Shown one piece after another: positions 8,209 through 16,667 of a stretch of 64,000 bases of DNA. Origin of the DNA: JBEKHT01 sp049516595 (GTDB lineage: Bacteria; Chloroflexota; Anaerolineae; Anaerolineales; RBG-16-64-43); contig JBEKSY010000005.1 in the NCBI GenBank assembly GCA_049516595.1, positions 62,001-126,000 on the forward strand, written 5' to 3'. The notes beneath the pieces were generated by a model that had not been told where the DNA came from, did not search any database, and worked only from the letters and a program-made list of their open reading frames with translations. A program made the position numbers and the translations under genes. Numbering within the stretch: position 1 is the stretch's first letter; every line of letters begins with the position of its first letter.

Positions 8209-8814
8209 CTAGCTCGGAAAGAGCCTGACGAGCGAGAAAGTATGACCGGCCCGGGCCTCCGCCAACCTTCGAATGGTCAGGTAGGGATCAATGGCGCTCA
8301 GGAGACTCTGACATAGAACCTTGACGCCATGGTGGGCTAAATCCACCTGGCGGAGGCCGCTACTATCAGAGGCCTCCCGCAAAGGGAAGCAGTCGAGCAC
8401 ATAGCGCGAATCGAAACCGCTCTGCTCGACCGTGAAGTGGGCATTCATGGCCCAAAGAGTCCACTGCAGTGCGGTCGCGGCACGATTGGCCACCGTCTCG
8501 GTGGGAATCCTCTCCATGACGCGCAGGGCCAGCGCTTGGCCGAATTGCCTTCCGAACTCCTCCATCTCGCAATAGGCCTGCGGAGGATCGGCCCTGGCCG
8601 CGCAGGTCATTGCATATTCGAGCAGAACCTGGCAAAGATTGAGGGGAGCGCTCATCCGCTGGCTAGGCGGCCCGTCCCAAATCTGGATCCCCTTGTCCGG
8701 ATTGTCATGCAGGTGCAGGTTGCGCTGGCCCACTTCTGCGTAGAACATGTCAGCACTGGCGATCCTGTAGTCGAAAAGCTGGGTGTCAGGAGGGCTGGAG
8801 GCGTTGGCATTCAT
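8209..8814 (-). CDS. Hypothetical protein upstream of the formate hydrogenlyase operon
   Basis: I do not recognise the family. The 201-residue product is soluble, with no signal peptide or membrane segment and no metal-binding CxxC. The four visible cysteines are spread out (NLCQV, MTCAA, AYCEM, DCFPL, KVLCQ region). The middle part is predicted helical (EFGRQFGQALALRVMERI), and the C-terminal half has a V4R-like feel (LDCFPLREASDSSGLR), which is only an impression. Start ATG 8814 is preferred because GTGAGGATA lies about 7 nt upstream and because the ATG at 8886 falls inside the apparent -10 box. Strand and position before fdhF hint at a role in, or regulation of, formate metabolism, without proof. 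Confidence 0.6.
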   Translation of the reverse strand: MNANASSPPDTQLFDYRIASADMFYAEVGQRNLHLHDNPDKGIQIWDGPPSQRMSAPLNLCQVLLEYAMTCAARADPPQAYCEMEEFGRQFGQALALRVMERIPTETVANRAATALQWTLWAMNAHFTVEQSGFDSRYVLDCFPLREASDSSGLRQVDLAHHGVKVLCQSLLSAIDPYLTIRRLAEARAGHTFSLVRLFPS

Positions 8815-8884
8815 GCTGATATCCTCACGATCCAGCGAGGTTCTCGGTCGAGGAGGCGCGATTGTGACATTCTTCTCATGATCC

Positions 8885-8913
8885 ATTATACGCCTGTCAC
8901 CTCGAGCACAGAA
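8885..8913 (-). promoter_or_regulatory. Promoter of the hypothetical gene (TATAAT -10)
   Basis: On the minus strand TATAAT occupies 8890-8885, with TTCTGT (8913-8908), a weak -35, 17 nt upstream. Transcription would start near 8878, leaving a leader of about 60 nt before ATG 8814. The exact -10 hexamer is the main support. Confidence 0.5.
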
Positions 8914-8914
8914 G

Positions 8915-9332
8915 GCACAAAACCCACTGAGGCACTAGTGAGTTTTGTAGGGAAAGATGCGGAGCCAGTGCGCTGACGGAGCGGCCTGGACGCGGACTGC
9001 CCCCTTGTGCAAGTTGCGACCGGCTGCCAGATAGGTTCGGGGTAACCCAACCCGCACTGAAAGGCAGGATAGCCGTCCCGCGCATCCCCGAGCAGGCCAC
9101 GGAAGGCGAAGCCCGCTTACTCATTAAATGAAATCTGCTCAACCCATTGGTCGAGCAGCTCGTGAGGCCCGCAAGAATGTCGATGAAATGAACGATACTG
9201 GGATCACGCCCCCGTCACGGAAAGGTGAGGTGGATGGCCGGCCTTGGTCAATCCTTCGCTGGCCCCAGGTCCAATCCTGGCCCAAACCCCGCCAAGTTCC
9301 GTGCGACGGGCATGCGAGTGCCTAAGATTACG
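8915..9332. other. Intergenic region without recognisable gene
   Basis: About 420 nt between the promoter of the hypothetical gene and tRNA-Glu. No frame on either strand gives a protein with family-like sequence. A short T-arm-like hairpin (9265-9280) is present without the rest of a tRNA. The segment is rich in small inverted repeats but has no motif I recognise for RNase P, tmRNA, 6S or SRP RNA. Confidence 0.4.
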
Positions 9333-9405
9333 TGCCCCCATGGGGATTCGAACCCCAGTTTAGGCCTTGAAAGGGCCGCGTCCTGGGCCTCTAGACGATG
9401 GGGGC
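9333..9405 (-). tRNA. tRNA-Glu (anticodon UUC)
   Basis: The minus strand folds into a full cloverleaf. The acceptor GCCCCCA (9405-9399) pairs with TGGGGGC (9340-9334) and the discriminator is A at 9333. The D arm starts CGTCTAGAGG, as in other tRNA-Glu genes. The anticodon loop CTTTCAA gives anticodon TTC, and the T arm is GGGGTTCGAATCCCC. The 3' CCA is not encoded. No intron or variable-arm expansion is present. It would decode GAA and GAG and also serve as Glu-tRNA for tetrapyrrole synthesis if the C5 pathway is present. Confidence 0.96.
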
Positions 9406-9423
9406 CCGCCTGGACCGGGCGGC

Positions 9424-9452
9424 ATTGTATCATGCGGGGAGGGCGCTCACAA
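9424..9452 (-). promoter_or_regulatory. Promoter of tRNA-Glu
   Basis: On the minus strand TTGTGA (9452-9447) and TACAAT (9429-9424) are separated by exactly 17 nt, a good housekeeping-sigma promoter. The expected start lies about 7 nt after the -10, a short distance before the mature tRNA 5' end at 9405. Confidence 0.65.
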
Positions 9453-9985
9453 CGTTCGCCCAGCCTCTCGCCGGGCTGCGAGTTCGTCTCTAAAAAGGCT
9501 CTGGATTGATGTTGCCCGCGGCGCGCCGCGCAGGGAGCTCGCGGGTTCGCCCATCAGTTGATCTCTGGCAGCCAGGGTCGTGCGTCCCGGGCTTTCGAAC
9601 GTGAGCGGGTGAACGAGGCAGCAAGAAGGGTTGCCCTCCAGGATGCTGACCCAGCGCCTCCCCGGCCAACCGCAGAGCGCATCGGTAGTCTCTGCGCAGG
9701 GAGACGCACTCGGTTCCCGCGAGATGGTCGGGGTTGAGAACGATCGCGGTTGGCAGGACCCGGCCGCTTGGCATATCCGCATCTTCCTCTGACTCCGCAC
9801 CGTACCATCAGGCCGGATCGCGCCGTTTGGTTTCCATGAAAGGGGGGACCTGGGAGGCATGGGCACGAAGATCCTCCACCGCCCGGGGATCCAGCCATCT
9901 CCGTGACCGTAGCAAGCGGCACGGCTTTCTAAGAGCTCGCGTCTTCGCAGCGGCACTGGGTCCTGCAGGCGCTCCGCCAAACCGA
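9453..9985 (-). pseudogene. Decayed paralogue of the cysteine-cluster (DUF3109/YkgJ-like) protein at 55259-55954
   Basis: Pieces of one protein are readable in two frames on the minus strand and match the intact gene at 55259 in order. They are a segment with ACYGHGDGWI (intact HCCGGGVWID), then DPRAVEDLRAHASQVPPF (intact DVGEAARIVEAAGQIKPHLP), then NPDHLAGTECVSLRRDYRCALRL (intact DHPMGSACVFLRPDFRCALQV). After another shift come NPSCCLVHPLT (intact KPFYCALHPIT) and LFRDELAARREAG near the end. The frame changes at least twice and a TGA (9810-9808) interrupts the middle part. Several cluster cysteines are lost. It lies between tRNA-Glu and the end of uvrA. Confidence 0.75.
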
Positions 9986-10009
9986 AGGGCTGGTCGAACC
10001 GAAGGATGC

Positions 10010-12979
10010 TCATCGTGGTCCTGCTTTCCGCCCACGAACTCTCGGCCGCCTCTCGGGCGCGCTCGTCTGAGGGAAAAGAAGATCCCGCAGATAGCGCCCT
10101 GTGTGGGAACTATGCGAGGCGGCAACCTCCTCGGGTGTTCCTTGCGCAATCACTTCGCCGCCTGCATCCCCTCCTTCAGGGCCGAGGTCAATGACGTGGT
10201 CTGCCACCTTGATCACGTCGAGGTTATGTTCAATGACTGTCACCGTATGTCCCTCGTCCACGAGCTTGTCCAATACGGAAATCAGGCGACGGACGTCGGC
10301 CGCATGCAGCCCGACGGTGGGTTCGTCGAGAATGTAGAGGGTGTGGCCGCTGGCCTTTCGAGAGAGCTCGCGGGCCAGCTTGACCCGTTGCGCTTCGCCC
10401 CCCGAGAGGGTCGGTGCTGGCTGCCCCAGACGTATGTATCCGAGCCCAACGTCAAAAAGCGTGTTCAACTTGCGGACCATGTTGGGGAAGGCGCTAAACG
10501 TTTCTCGGGCCTCCTCCACGGTGGTTTCAAGAATATCGGCAATGGTCATTCCCTTGAAAAGGACCTGCAGGGTTTCCCGGTTAAACCGGGCTCCGTTGCA
10601 GACCTCGCAAGGAACATAAACATCGGGGAGAAACTGCATCGAGACCTGGATCTGACCCTGGCCCTCGCAAGCCTCACAGCGCCCCCCGCGCACATTGAAT
10701 GAGAACCGTCCCGGGCGATAGCCCCGGACTTTGGAACCTGGAAGTGCGCCAAACAGATCCCGAATCTCGCCATAGAGCCCGACGTAGGTCGCCGGATTGG
10801 ACCGTGGTGTCCGCCCGATGGGAGACTGGTCAATGTTAATCACCTTCTTGACCTCTTGCGCCCCTTCAATCCGGTCGCAGGCCGCTCCCCCTGAGAGCCC
10901 GCCGGCTGGCGATGCCAGGGAGCGGTAGAGCACGTCCACGAGCAGGGTCGACTTTCCTGAACCGGACACCCCGGTAATGCAGACCAGCTTCGCGAGAGGA
11001 ATCTGGACGGTTAGGTTCTTAAGGTTATTGGCCCGCGCCCCGACCACGGTGAGATACTTACCGTTGCCCGAACGACGCTGGCTGGGCACCTTGGTTTGTA
11101 GCCGACCGGCTAGGTACCGTCCCGTCAGCGACCGAGGATTCTTAGCCAGTTTGTCAGGCGGACCCTCCGCCACAACATGCCCCCCCGCAGGCCCGGCGCC
11201 AGGCCCCAGGTCAATCACCCAATCGGAAGAACGGATCATGGCCAAGTCATGCTCCACCACGAGCACCGTGTTGCCTAGGTCACGCATTTGCCTCAGGCTG
11301 GCCAACAGGCGCTCCATATCGCGGGGATGAAGCCCCACCGAGGGTTCGTCGAGCACATAGAGCACCCCGCTCAGACGCGAGCCGATCTGGGTTGCCATGC
11401 GGATCCGTTGCGCCTCTCCTCCTGACAAGGTCGCGCTCGGCCTCGAAAGGGTCAGGTAGTCCAGGCCAACTTGCTTGAGGAAATCCAAGCGAGCAACAAT
11501 CTCGTGCAGAATTGGCGCGGCGATTATTCGAGTTCGCCGCCGCGCGAAAGGACCGCCGCCCGGCAAGGCCTCCAGTTCGGTCAGCCACGCGTGGAGGTGG
11601 GCCAGAGTCCAGTCGCTGACATCAACGATGTTGTGGTCCGCAAGCGTGACCGCCAGGGATTCCGGGCGCAGCCGCTGGCCACCACAGGAATCACAGGTCC
11701 GTTCGCTCATCAGGGCTTCGATGCGTCCGCGCAGGCTGGCCGAGGAGGTCTCTTGGTAGCGGCGTTGCAGGGCTGGGATGACCCCCTCGAAGACCATTTC
11801 GAAAGATCCGGCTCGGCCGTCCCGGCTCTCGAACGGCACGGTGATCCTTTCGTCTCCGGTCCCGAAAAGTATGCGCTCCAGAGTGGGAGCCTTTATCTCG
11901 CTCACGGGCGCATCCAAATCCATGCCGAAATGTGCCGCCAAGGCCTCCAGCACAGGCCAGTAAGACTCCCCTTCCCGTGGGGAGGCACTGTTCGGACGCC
12001 GCTCGAAGGCAAGATCCATAGCCGAGAAGGCCCCTTCACTCGGGGTCAGACCACGATCCGGGACGACTTTGCCCGGGTCGATTTCCAGACGGGTGCCCAA
12101 CCCCTGACAGGCTGGGCAGGCCCCGTGGGGGGAGTTGAAAGAAAAACTGCTCGGCTCGATTTCGGGCAGGTTGGTCCCGTCGTAAGCGCAGGCCAGATGC
12201 TCAGAAAATAGCAGATCGTGTGGGGGATCCTTGGAAAGGTCTTGTGCGATCAAATGGCCGTCGCCCAGCCGCAATGCGGTCTCCACGGAATCGGTCAGCC
12301 GGGTGAGGAAATCAGACCCCTCTTCGGTGGCCACGGAAGGCGCGGGGATCACCAGCCGATCCACCACCGCCTCGATCGTGTGAGGCCGATTGGGGTCAAT
12401 TTCCAATTCCGCCTCGACGTTGTACATGGTCCCGTCCACCCGCATGCGCACGAAGCCGGAGTGCTGCATTTCCTGAATTGCCGCGTCGTGAACCCCCTTT
12501 CGCCCGCGCACGACCGGTGCGAGCAGCACCAGACGCGTCCCAGCGGATTTGTCGGCCAAGGCGGTGACAATCTCTTGGGCCGACTGCCTTTGGACCTCAC
12601 GGCCGCAGACCGGGCAGTGGGGGGTGCCTAGACGGGCATACAAGAGGCGCAGGTAGTCATAGATCTCGGTGACGGTTCCGACCGTGGAGCGTGGATTGGC
12701 CCAGAGGGCGCGCTGGTCAATCGCCATGGCCGGCGAGAGGCCCTCGATCAGATCGACGTCCGGTTTTCTGAGCTGGCCAAGAAACTGGCGGGCGTAGATC
12801 GACAGGGACTCAACGTAGCGGCGCTGACCCTCTGCGAAGAGCGTGTCGAAGGCCAAGGATGACTTTCCCGACCCGGAAAGCCCCGTGATGACCACCAGCT
12901 TCAAACGCGGGATGTCTACCGAAATGTTCTTAAGATTGTGTTCCCGTGCTCCGACGACGCGAATGACGCTTTCAGACAT
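10010..12979 (-). CDS. uvrA: Excinuclease ABC subunit A
   Basis: The damage-recognition ATPase of nucleotide excision repair, 989 residues with two ABC modules. Visible are Walker A motifs GLSGSGKSS (about residue 33) and GVSGSGKST (about residue 675), LSGGEAQR signatures in both halves, and zinc-finger cysteine pairs CPVC, CPAC, CDSC, CEAC and CEVC. DEPSVGLH and DEPTVGLH are the Walker B/D-loop regions. The protein is about 40 residues longer than E. coli UvrA, mainly from a basic C-terminal tail (ERRPRVRGRKAGPR). ATG 12979 has GGAAGG at good spacing; GTG 12985 is also possible. uvrB and uvrC are not in the window. Confidence 0.97.
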   Translation of the reverse strand: MSESVIRVVGAREHNLKNISVDIPRLKLVVITGLSGSGKSSLAFDTLFAEGQRRYVESLSIYARQFLGQLRKPDVDLIEGLSPAMAIDQRALWANPRSTVGTVTEIYDYLRLLYARLGTPHCPVCGREVQRQSAQEIVTALADKSAGTRLVLLAPVVRGRKGVHDAAIQEMQHSGFVRMRVDGTMYNVEAELEIDPNRPHTIEAVVDRLVIPAPSVATEEGSDFLTRLTDSVETALRLGDGHLIAQDLSKDPPHDLLFSEHLACAYDGTNLPEIEPSSFSFNSPHGACPACQGLGTRLEIDPGKVVPDRGLTPSEGAFSAMDLAFERRPNSASPREGESYWPVLEALAAHFGMDLDAPVSEIKAPTLERILFGTGDERITVPFESRDGRAGSFEMVFEGVIPALQRRYQETSSASLRGRIEALMSERTCDSCGGQRLRPESLAVTLADHNIVDVSDWTLAHLHAWLTELEALPGGGPFARRRTRIIAAPILHEIVARLDFLKQVGLDYLTLSRPSATLSGGEAQRIRMATQIGSRLSGVLYVLDEPSVGLHPRDMERLLASLRQMRDLGNTVLVVEHDLAMIRSSDWVIDLGPGAGPAGGHVVAEGPPDKLAKNPRSLTGRYLAGRLQTKVPSQRRSGNGKYLTVVGARANNLKNLTVQIPLAKLVCITGVSGSGKSTLLVDVLYRSLASPAGGLSGGAACDRIEGAQEVKKVINIDQSPIGRTPRSNPATYVGLYGEIRDLFGALPGSKVRGYRPGRFSFNVRGGRCEACEGQGQIQVSMQFLPDVYVPCEVCNGARFNRETLQVLFKGMTIADILETTVEEARETFSAFPNMVRKLNTLFDVGLGYIRLGQPAPTLSGGEAQRVKLARELSRKASGHTLYILDEPTVGLHAADVRRLISVLDKLVDEGHTVTVIEHNLDVIKVADHVIDLGPEGGDAGGEVIAQGTPEEVAASHSSHTGRYLRDLLFPQTSAPERRPRVRGRKAGPR

Positions 12980-13008
12980 GCGCACCTTCCCGGCCGATGC
13001 GGGACCCT

Positions 13009-13014
13009 ATTATA
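13009..13014 (-). promoter_or_regulatory. -10 element upstream of uvrA
   Basis: A perfect TATAAT reads on the minus strand at 13014-13009, 29 nt before the uvrA start. No good -35 is visible at 16-18 nt, and I see no obvious SOS operator here. It is supported only by the hexamer and its position. Confidence 0.45.
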
Positions 13015-13567
13015 AGGAGAAACCTCATCCGATGGCGAGGGCCCGTATTCACTCAGCTCGGATGCTACCCAAGGAGCCGGGTTCTCTCAAGGGGTAATGT
13101 TGGCGAGGGGGAGGTCAGGATTCGCCCATTCGGCTGGGCTCAACCTGCGCAGGCCAGAAGCAAAAGGGTTCGGTCCGGTTGGGTGAGGGGACGGGAGGCC
13201 CCCCGGGTTGCGGGTGGCACAAGGAAGCGCTAAGAAATCGTTCGGTCCCGGGACTGCTGGTGAGAAACTTGGCGGGCTACAGATGCGGCAGGCGATGGCC
13301 TTTTCGGCAGCGGCCTAGCCTAGGCCTGATCCACCTCTCTCGCTCGGGGTCTGGTGCCCCCTCGCGCCCCTCCCCGGCTCACCTCCTGGGAAAGCGCCGA
13401 CTGCGGCTCGATCCCTGCCCTCCGACAAAGGAGCCTACCTGGGCGTGGGGCGGAAGGGGCATTCAACACCGGGCCGGCCAGAAATCATCACTGGCTCTCC
13501 ACCAGCGGAGAAGACTGGATCGGAAAAAGAATGCCCGCCGGCCTGTCATTTCGTCTCGCGCATGGGC
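13015..13567. other. Long divergent intergenic region, no gene recognised
   Basis: About 550 nt between the uvrA and SLC13-permease promoters. The reading frame of the permease stays open upstream, but its translation there (rich in Arg, Gly, Pro) looks non-coding, and the family-like protein begins at 13584. No tRNA, riboswitch or repeat was recognised. Confidence 0.4.
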
Positions 13568-13573
13568 TATAAT
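13568..13573 (+). promoter_or_regulatory. -10 element placing the permease start about 10 nt downstream
   Basis: TATAAT at 13568-13573 is followed after 10 nt by the ATG of the permease (13584). Transcription should start around 13580-13581, leaving almost no 5' leader and no ribosome binding site. No convincing -35 is present. One of several near-leaderless arrangements in this window. Confidence 0.55.
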
Positions 13574-13583
13574 CTCGCGCTGC

Positions 13584-15383
13584 ATGACCTCCACGATCTT
13601 GCTTCTGCTCCTCCTCATTTTTTCTGTGTCGATCTTAATGATCGGCACGCGTCTTCGTCCGGATTTGCTCGCCTTGCTCACCTTGGTGGCTCTTGGGCTA
13701 ACTCGCTTGGTCACTCCGGAACAGGACCTGGCAGGATTTAGCGGAACGGCGGTCATCACCATCCTCGCCATTTTCATCATCTCGGAAGGCTTGCGGCAGA
13801 CAGGCGTGACGATGGTCATGGGTCGCTTCATGATGCGGCTGAGCGGGGGTGGGGAGGTGCAGAGCATCTTGGTCACCATGCTCACCGCCGCAACCCTTTC
13901 GCTCTTCATGAACAACATCGCCGCCGCAGGGGTTCTGCTGCCAGCGGTGATCAGCCTTTCGAGGCAGTCGCGCATTTCTCCGTCGCGTCTGCTCATGCCC
14001 ATGGCCTTTGGCACGGTCCTGGGCGGGATGGCCACCCTGCTCACCACCGCCAACATTATTGTGAGCGGCAGCCTGAGGGAGCGGGGCCTTGCCCCGTTCG
14101 GATTGCTCGACTTTCTTCCAGTTGGCGTCCCGGTCGTGTTGGCCGGCACGGCTTACATGGTGCTCGTGGGTCGACGGTTGCTTCCGGAGCGATATCCTCC
14201 CGGCCAGGAAGCGCGTTCCGTCCGGCTGCGCGCCGAGTTGGAGAGCCTTTACGGGATCAAGACGAGCCTGTGCGAGCTGAAGGTCAACCCGGGGTCGGGC
14301 ATGGCCGGGCTCAGTCTCCAGGAGGGACGTTGGGCATCGCGCCTGGGCCTTCATGTCGTGGGATTGGCCCGCGAGGGGCGATTGCAGGTCGCCCCGTCCC
14401 GGGAGGTCACCGTCCATGAGGGCGATGTCGTCCTGGCACAGGGTCAGCCGTCGGCCGAGCTCCTGAATCAGAATGGGCTGCAGCTTCTGACCGAACCGGC
14501 GATTCCGCTGGCCGTGACCGATGAGGAAACAGTCCTGGGTGAGGTCGTGCTCTCCCCGCATGCCGGCATTTTTGGCAAGAGCCTGAGCCAGTTGCGATTT
14601 CGGGAGCGATTCGGCCTCAATGTGTTGGCGCTTTGGAGACAGGGAAGCCCCATCCGGTCAAACCTGTCTGATCTTCCCTTGCGAGCCGGAGACACCCTCT
14701 TGGTGCAGGGGACCGCCTCCAAGCTAAGTCTGTTGCGGGAGGGGCGGGACTTTCTCCTGCTCGAGGAGGATCCCGACGCGGTGATGAGACCGGGGAAGGC
14801 GTACCTGGCTGCCGGCATCGGGTTGGTGACTCTCGGCATAGCTGCCCTGGGATGGATGCCCGTAGCCGTGACCACCCTGGCGGGGGCCTCCCTGATGCTG
14901 GTCACCGGCTGCTTGACCATGGATGAGGGCTACCGAGCCGTCGACTGGAAGTCTATGTTCCTCATCGCGGGCATGTGGCCGCTGGGCACCGCCATCAGCA
15001 CGACGGGCTTGGCCACTCTGGTTGCCAACCGACTCGTCTCTTTCGCTTCCGGATCGGGCCCTCTGGTTATTGCCGGCCTCATGCTTCTGGGGGCGACAAT
15101 CCTCAACCAGATTATCGCTGGGCAGGCGGCCGTGCCGATCATGCTGGCGCCTATCGGCCTGGCGATTGCTCAGGCCAGCGGAGTGGATCCTCGCGGGATG
15201 GCGATGGCCGTAGCCCTGGGTTGCTCGCTCGCTTTTCCGACACCCGTTGGCCATCCCGTGAACACGCTGGTAATGGGATCAGGGGGTTACTCCTATCGGG
15301 ACTATCTGCGGGTGGGTGGGCCGCTGACCCTCCTAACCGCAGGAGTCGTCCTGATTGGGCTGCACTTGTTCTGGCACCTGTAG
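13584..15383 (+). CDS. SLC13/DASS-type permease with two central TrkA-C (RCK_C) domains
   Basis: A 599-residue inner-membrane transporter. The N-terminal half has hydrophobic segments from residue 3 on, with SLFMNNIAAAGVLLP matching the SNN-type helix-break motif of the DASS/ArsB superfamily. Two regulatory TrkA-C-like domains follow (about residues 220-300 and 310-390), then a second membrane half with LNQIIAGQAAVPIMLAPIG, a possible counterpart of the repeat motif, and FPTPVGHPVNTLVMG. Proteins of this layout are annotated as sodium:sulfate or dicarboxylate symporter-like anion transporters; the substrate cannot be read from sequence. ATG 13584 is chosen because protein-like sequence begins there. 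Its stop is followed by one base and then the tgt start. Confidence 0.85.
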   Translation: MTSTILLLLLLIFSVSILMIGTRLRPDLLALLTLVALGLTRLVTPEQDLAGFSGTAVITILAIFIISEGLRQTGVTMVMGRFMMRLSGGGEVQSILVTMLTAATLSLFMNNIAAAGVLLPAVISLSRQSRISPSRLLMPMAFGTVLGGMATLLTTANIIVSGSLRERGLAPFGLLDFLPVGVPVVLAGTAYMVLVGRRLLPERYPPGQEARSVRLRAELESLYGIKTSLCELKVNPGSGMAGLSLQEGRWASRLGLHVVGLAREGRLQVAPSREVTVHEGDVVLAQGQPSAELLNQNGLQLLTEPAIPLAVTDEETVLGEVVLSPHAGIFGKSLSQLRFRERFGLNVLALWRQGSPIRSNLSDLPLRAGDTLLVQGTASKLSLLREGRDFLLLEEDPDAVMRPGKAYLAAGIGLVTLGIAALGWMPVAVTTLAGASLMLVTGCLTMDEGYRAVDWKSMFLIAGMWPLGTAISTTGLATLVANRLVSFASGSGPLVIAGLMLLGATILNQIIAGQAAVPIMLAPIGLAIAQASGVDPRGMAMAVALGCSLAFPTPVGHPVNTLVMGSGGYSYRDYLRVGGPLTLLTAGVVLIGLHLFWHL

Positions 15384-15384
15384 C

Positions 15385-16512
15385 ATGGAACCCTTCGAGT
15401 TCCAAGTGGTCGCCCGAGATGGTCGCGCCAGGGCGGGCAGGCTGCGAACCCCCCACGGTACACTGGAGACCCCGGTGTTCGCGCCCGTGGGCACGCAAGG
15501 GAGTGTTAAGGCTCTCACGCCTGCTCAGCTGGAAGAATTGGGCGCGAGTCTGATCCTGGCGAACACGTACCATCTCTTCCTGCGACCAGGCGACGAGGTG
15601 GTCGCGCAGCTGGGGGGACTCCACGCCTTCATGCAATGGCCGAAGCCAATTCTGACCGACTCGGGGGGCTTCCAGGTCTTCTCCTTGAGCGCGATCCGAG
15701 AGGTGGACGAAGGGGGGATCAGCTTCCGATCGCACCTTGACGGGTCAAGCCATCGCCTGACTCCAGAAACTGCGATCTCCGTCCAAGAGAATCTAGGGGG
15801 CGACATCATCATGGCCCTGGATGAGTGCCCGCCCCCGTACGACCGTCAGTACAACGAGTCGGCGCTGGTGCGGACGCATGCCTGGGCAGAGAGATGCCTC
15901 CGGGCCCGCAGGCGCGGCGATCAGGTTCTGTTCGGGATCGTGCAGGGTGGGGTCTTCCCTGATCTGCGGGAGCAATCGGCTCGATTCCTTACCTCGCTCG
16001 GATTCGCGGGATACGGGATCGGTGGTTTGTCGGTTGGAGAGAGTAAGCAGGAGACCTATGCCATGCTTGATCTTGTGGATCTTCTTCTTCCTGAAGACAA
16101 GCCTCGTTATCTGATGGGGGTCGGGACGGCCCGGGATTTGATCGAGGGAGTGGTTCGCGGCATGGATGTTTTTGATTGCGTCCTGCCCACTCGGCTGGCC
16201 CGTCATCACTCGGCCCTCACCCATGGGGGCCGACTAAATCTGGTCGGCTCCGCATACGCTCGCGATGCCCGTCCCATCGAATTGGGGTGCAGCTGCTACA
16301 CGTGCCAGCATTTCAGTCGGGGCTACCTCCGCCATTTGATTCAGGCGCGAGAAATGCTTGCGGCCACCTTGCTCTCCATCCACAATCTATACCTGCTGAT
16401 TGAGCTGACCCGAGAGATGCGCGCGGCAATCCGGGAAGGAAGGTTTGAGCGAATGGTTGCAGATTGGCGCGGGGCGACGGGGCCCGGTATCGAGTCCCGC
16501 GCGATGGCATGA
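15385..16512 (+). CDS. tgt: tRNA-guanine (queuine/preQ1) transglycosylase
   Basis: The enzyme that exchanges guanine-34 of GUN-anticodon tRNAs for preQ1 in queuosine synthesis; 375 residues, normal for bacterial Tgt. Visible are the nucleophile region TDSGGFQVFSL with the substrate-binding Asp, GIVQGGVFPDLR, GGLSVGES, and the second catalytic Asp in VFDCVLPTRLAR. The zinc site CSCYTC plus a following His is complete. Family-like sequence begins at MEPFEF (15385), one base after the permease stop, with no Shine-Dalgarno, so translation is probably coupled. queA, the next enzyme of the pathway, is at 24549. Confidence 0.96.
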   Translation: MEPFEFQVVARDGRARAGRLRTPHGTLETPVFAPVGTQGSVKALTPAQLEELGASLILANTYHLFLRPGDEVVAQLGGLHAFMQWPKPILTDSGGFQVFSLSAIREVDEGGISFRSHLDGSSHRLTPETAISVQENLGGDIIMALDECPPPYDRQYNESALVRTHAWAERCLRARRRGDQVLFGIVQGGVFPDLREQSARFLTSLGFAGYGIGGLSVGESKQETYAMLDLVDLLLPEDKPRYLMGVGTARDLIEGVVRGMDVFDCVLPTRLARHHSALTHGGRLNLVGSAYARDARPIELGCSCYTCQHFSRGYLRHLIQAREMLAATLLSIHNLYLLIELTREMRAAIREGRFERMVADWRGATGPGIESRAMA

Positions 16513-16667
16513 CGGATGGCAGAGAATTGGCCGCCGGTGGGGTGTCCAGGACCGAAGAGCCGCCGTACCCTGTGGGTGGAAGCGCGCTCGGGGGGATCCT
16601 GGGATAGGTGTCCCCGGAGGTCCTTGGGTCAACTCCACTTTCAATCACGATCCGGAGGGATCAGCAG

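Noticed and set aside
9265..9280. T-arm-like hairpin CCAGG-TCCAAT-CCTGG
   Set aside because: No acceptor, D or anticodon arm can be built around it, so it is not supported as a tRNA.
9808..9810. TGA inside the decayed cysteine-cluster gene as a second selenocysteine codon
   Set aside because: No SECIS-like loop follows, the intact paralogue has no Cys at that position, and the gene also has frameshifts.
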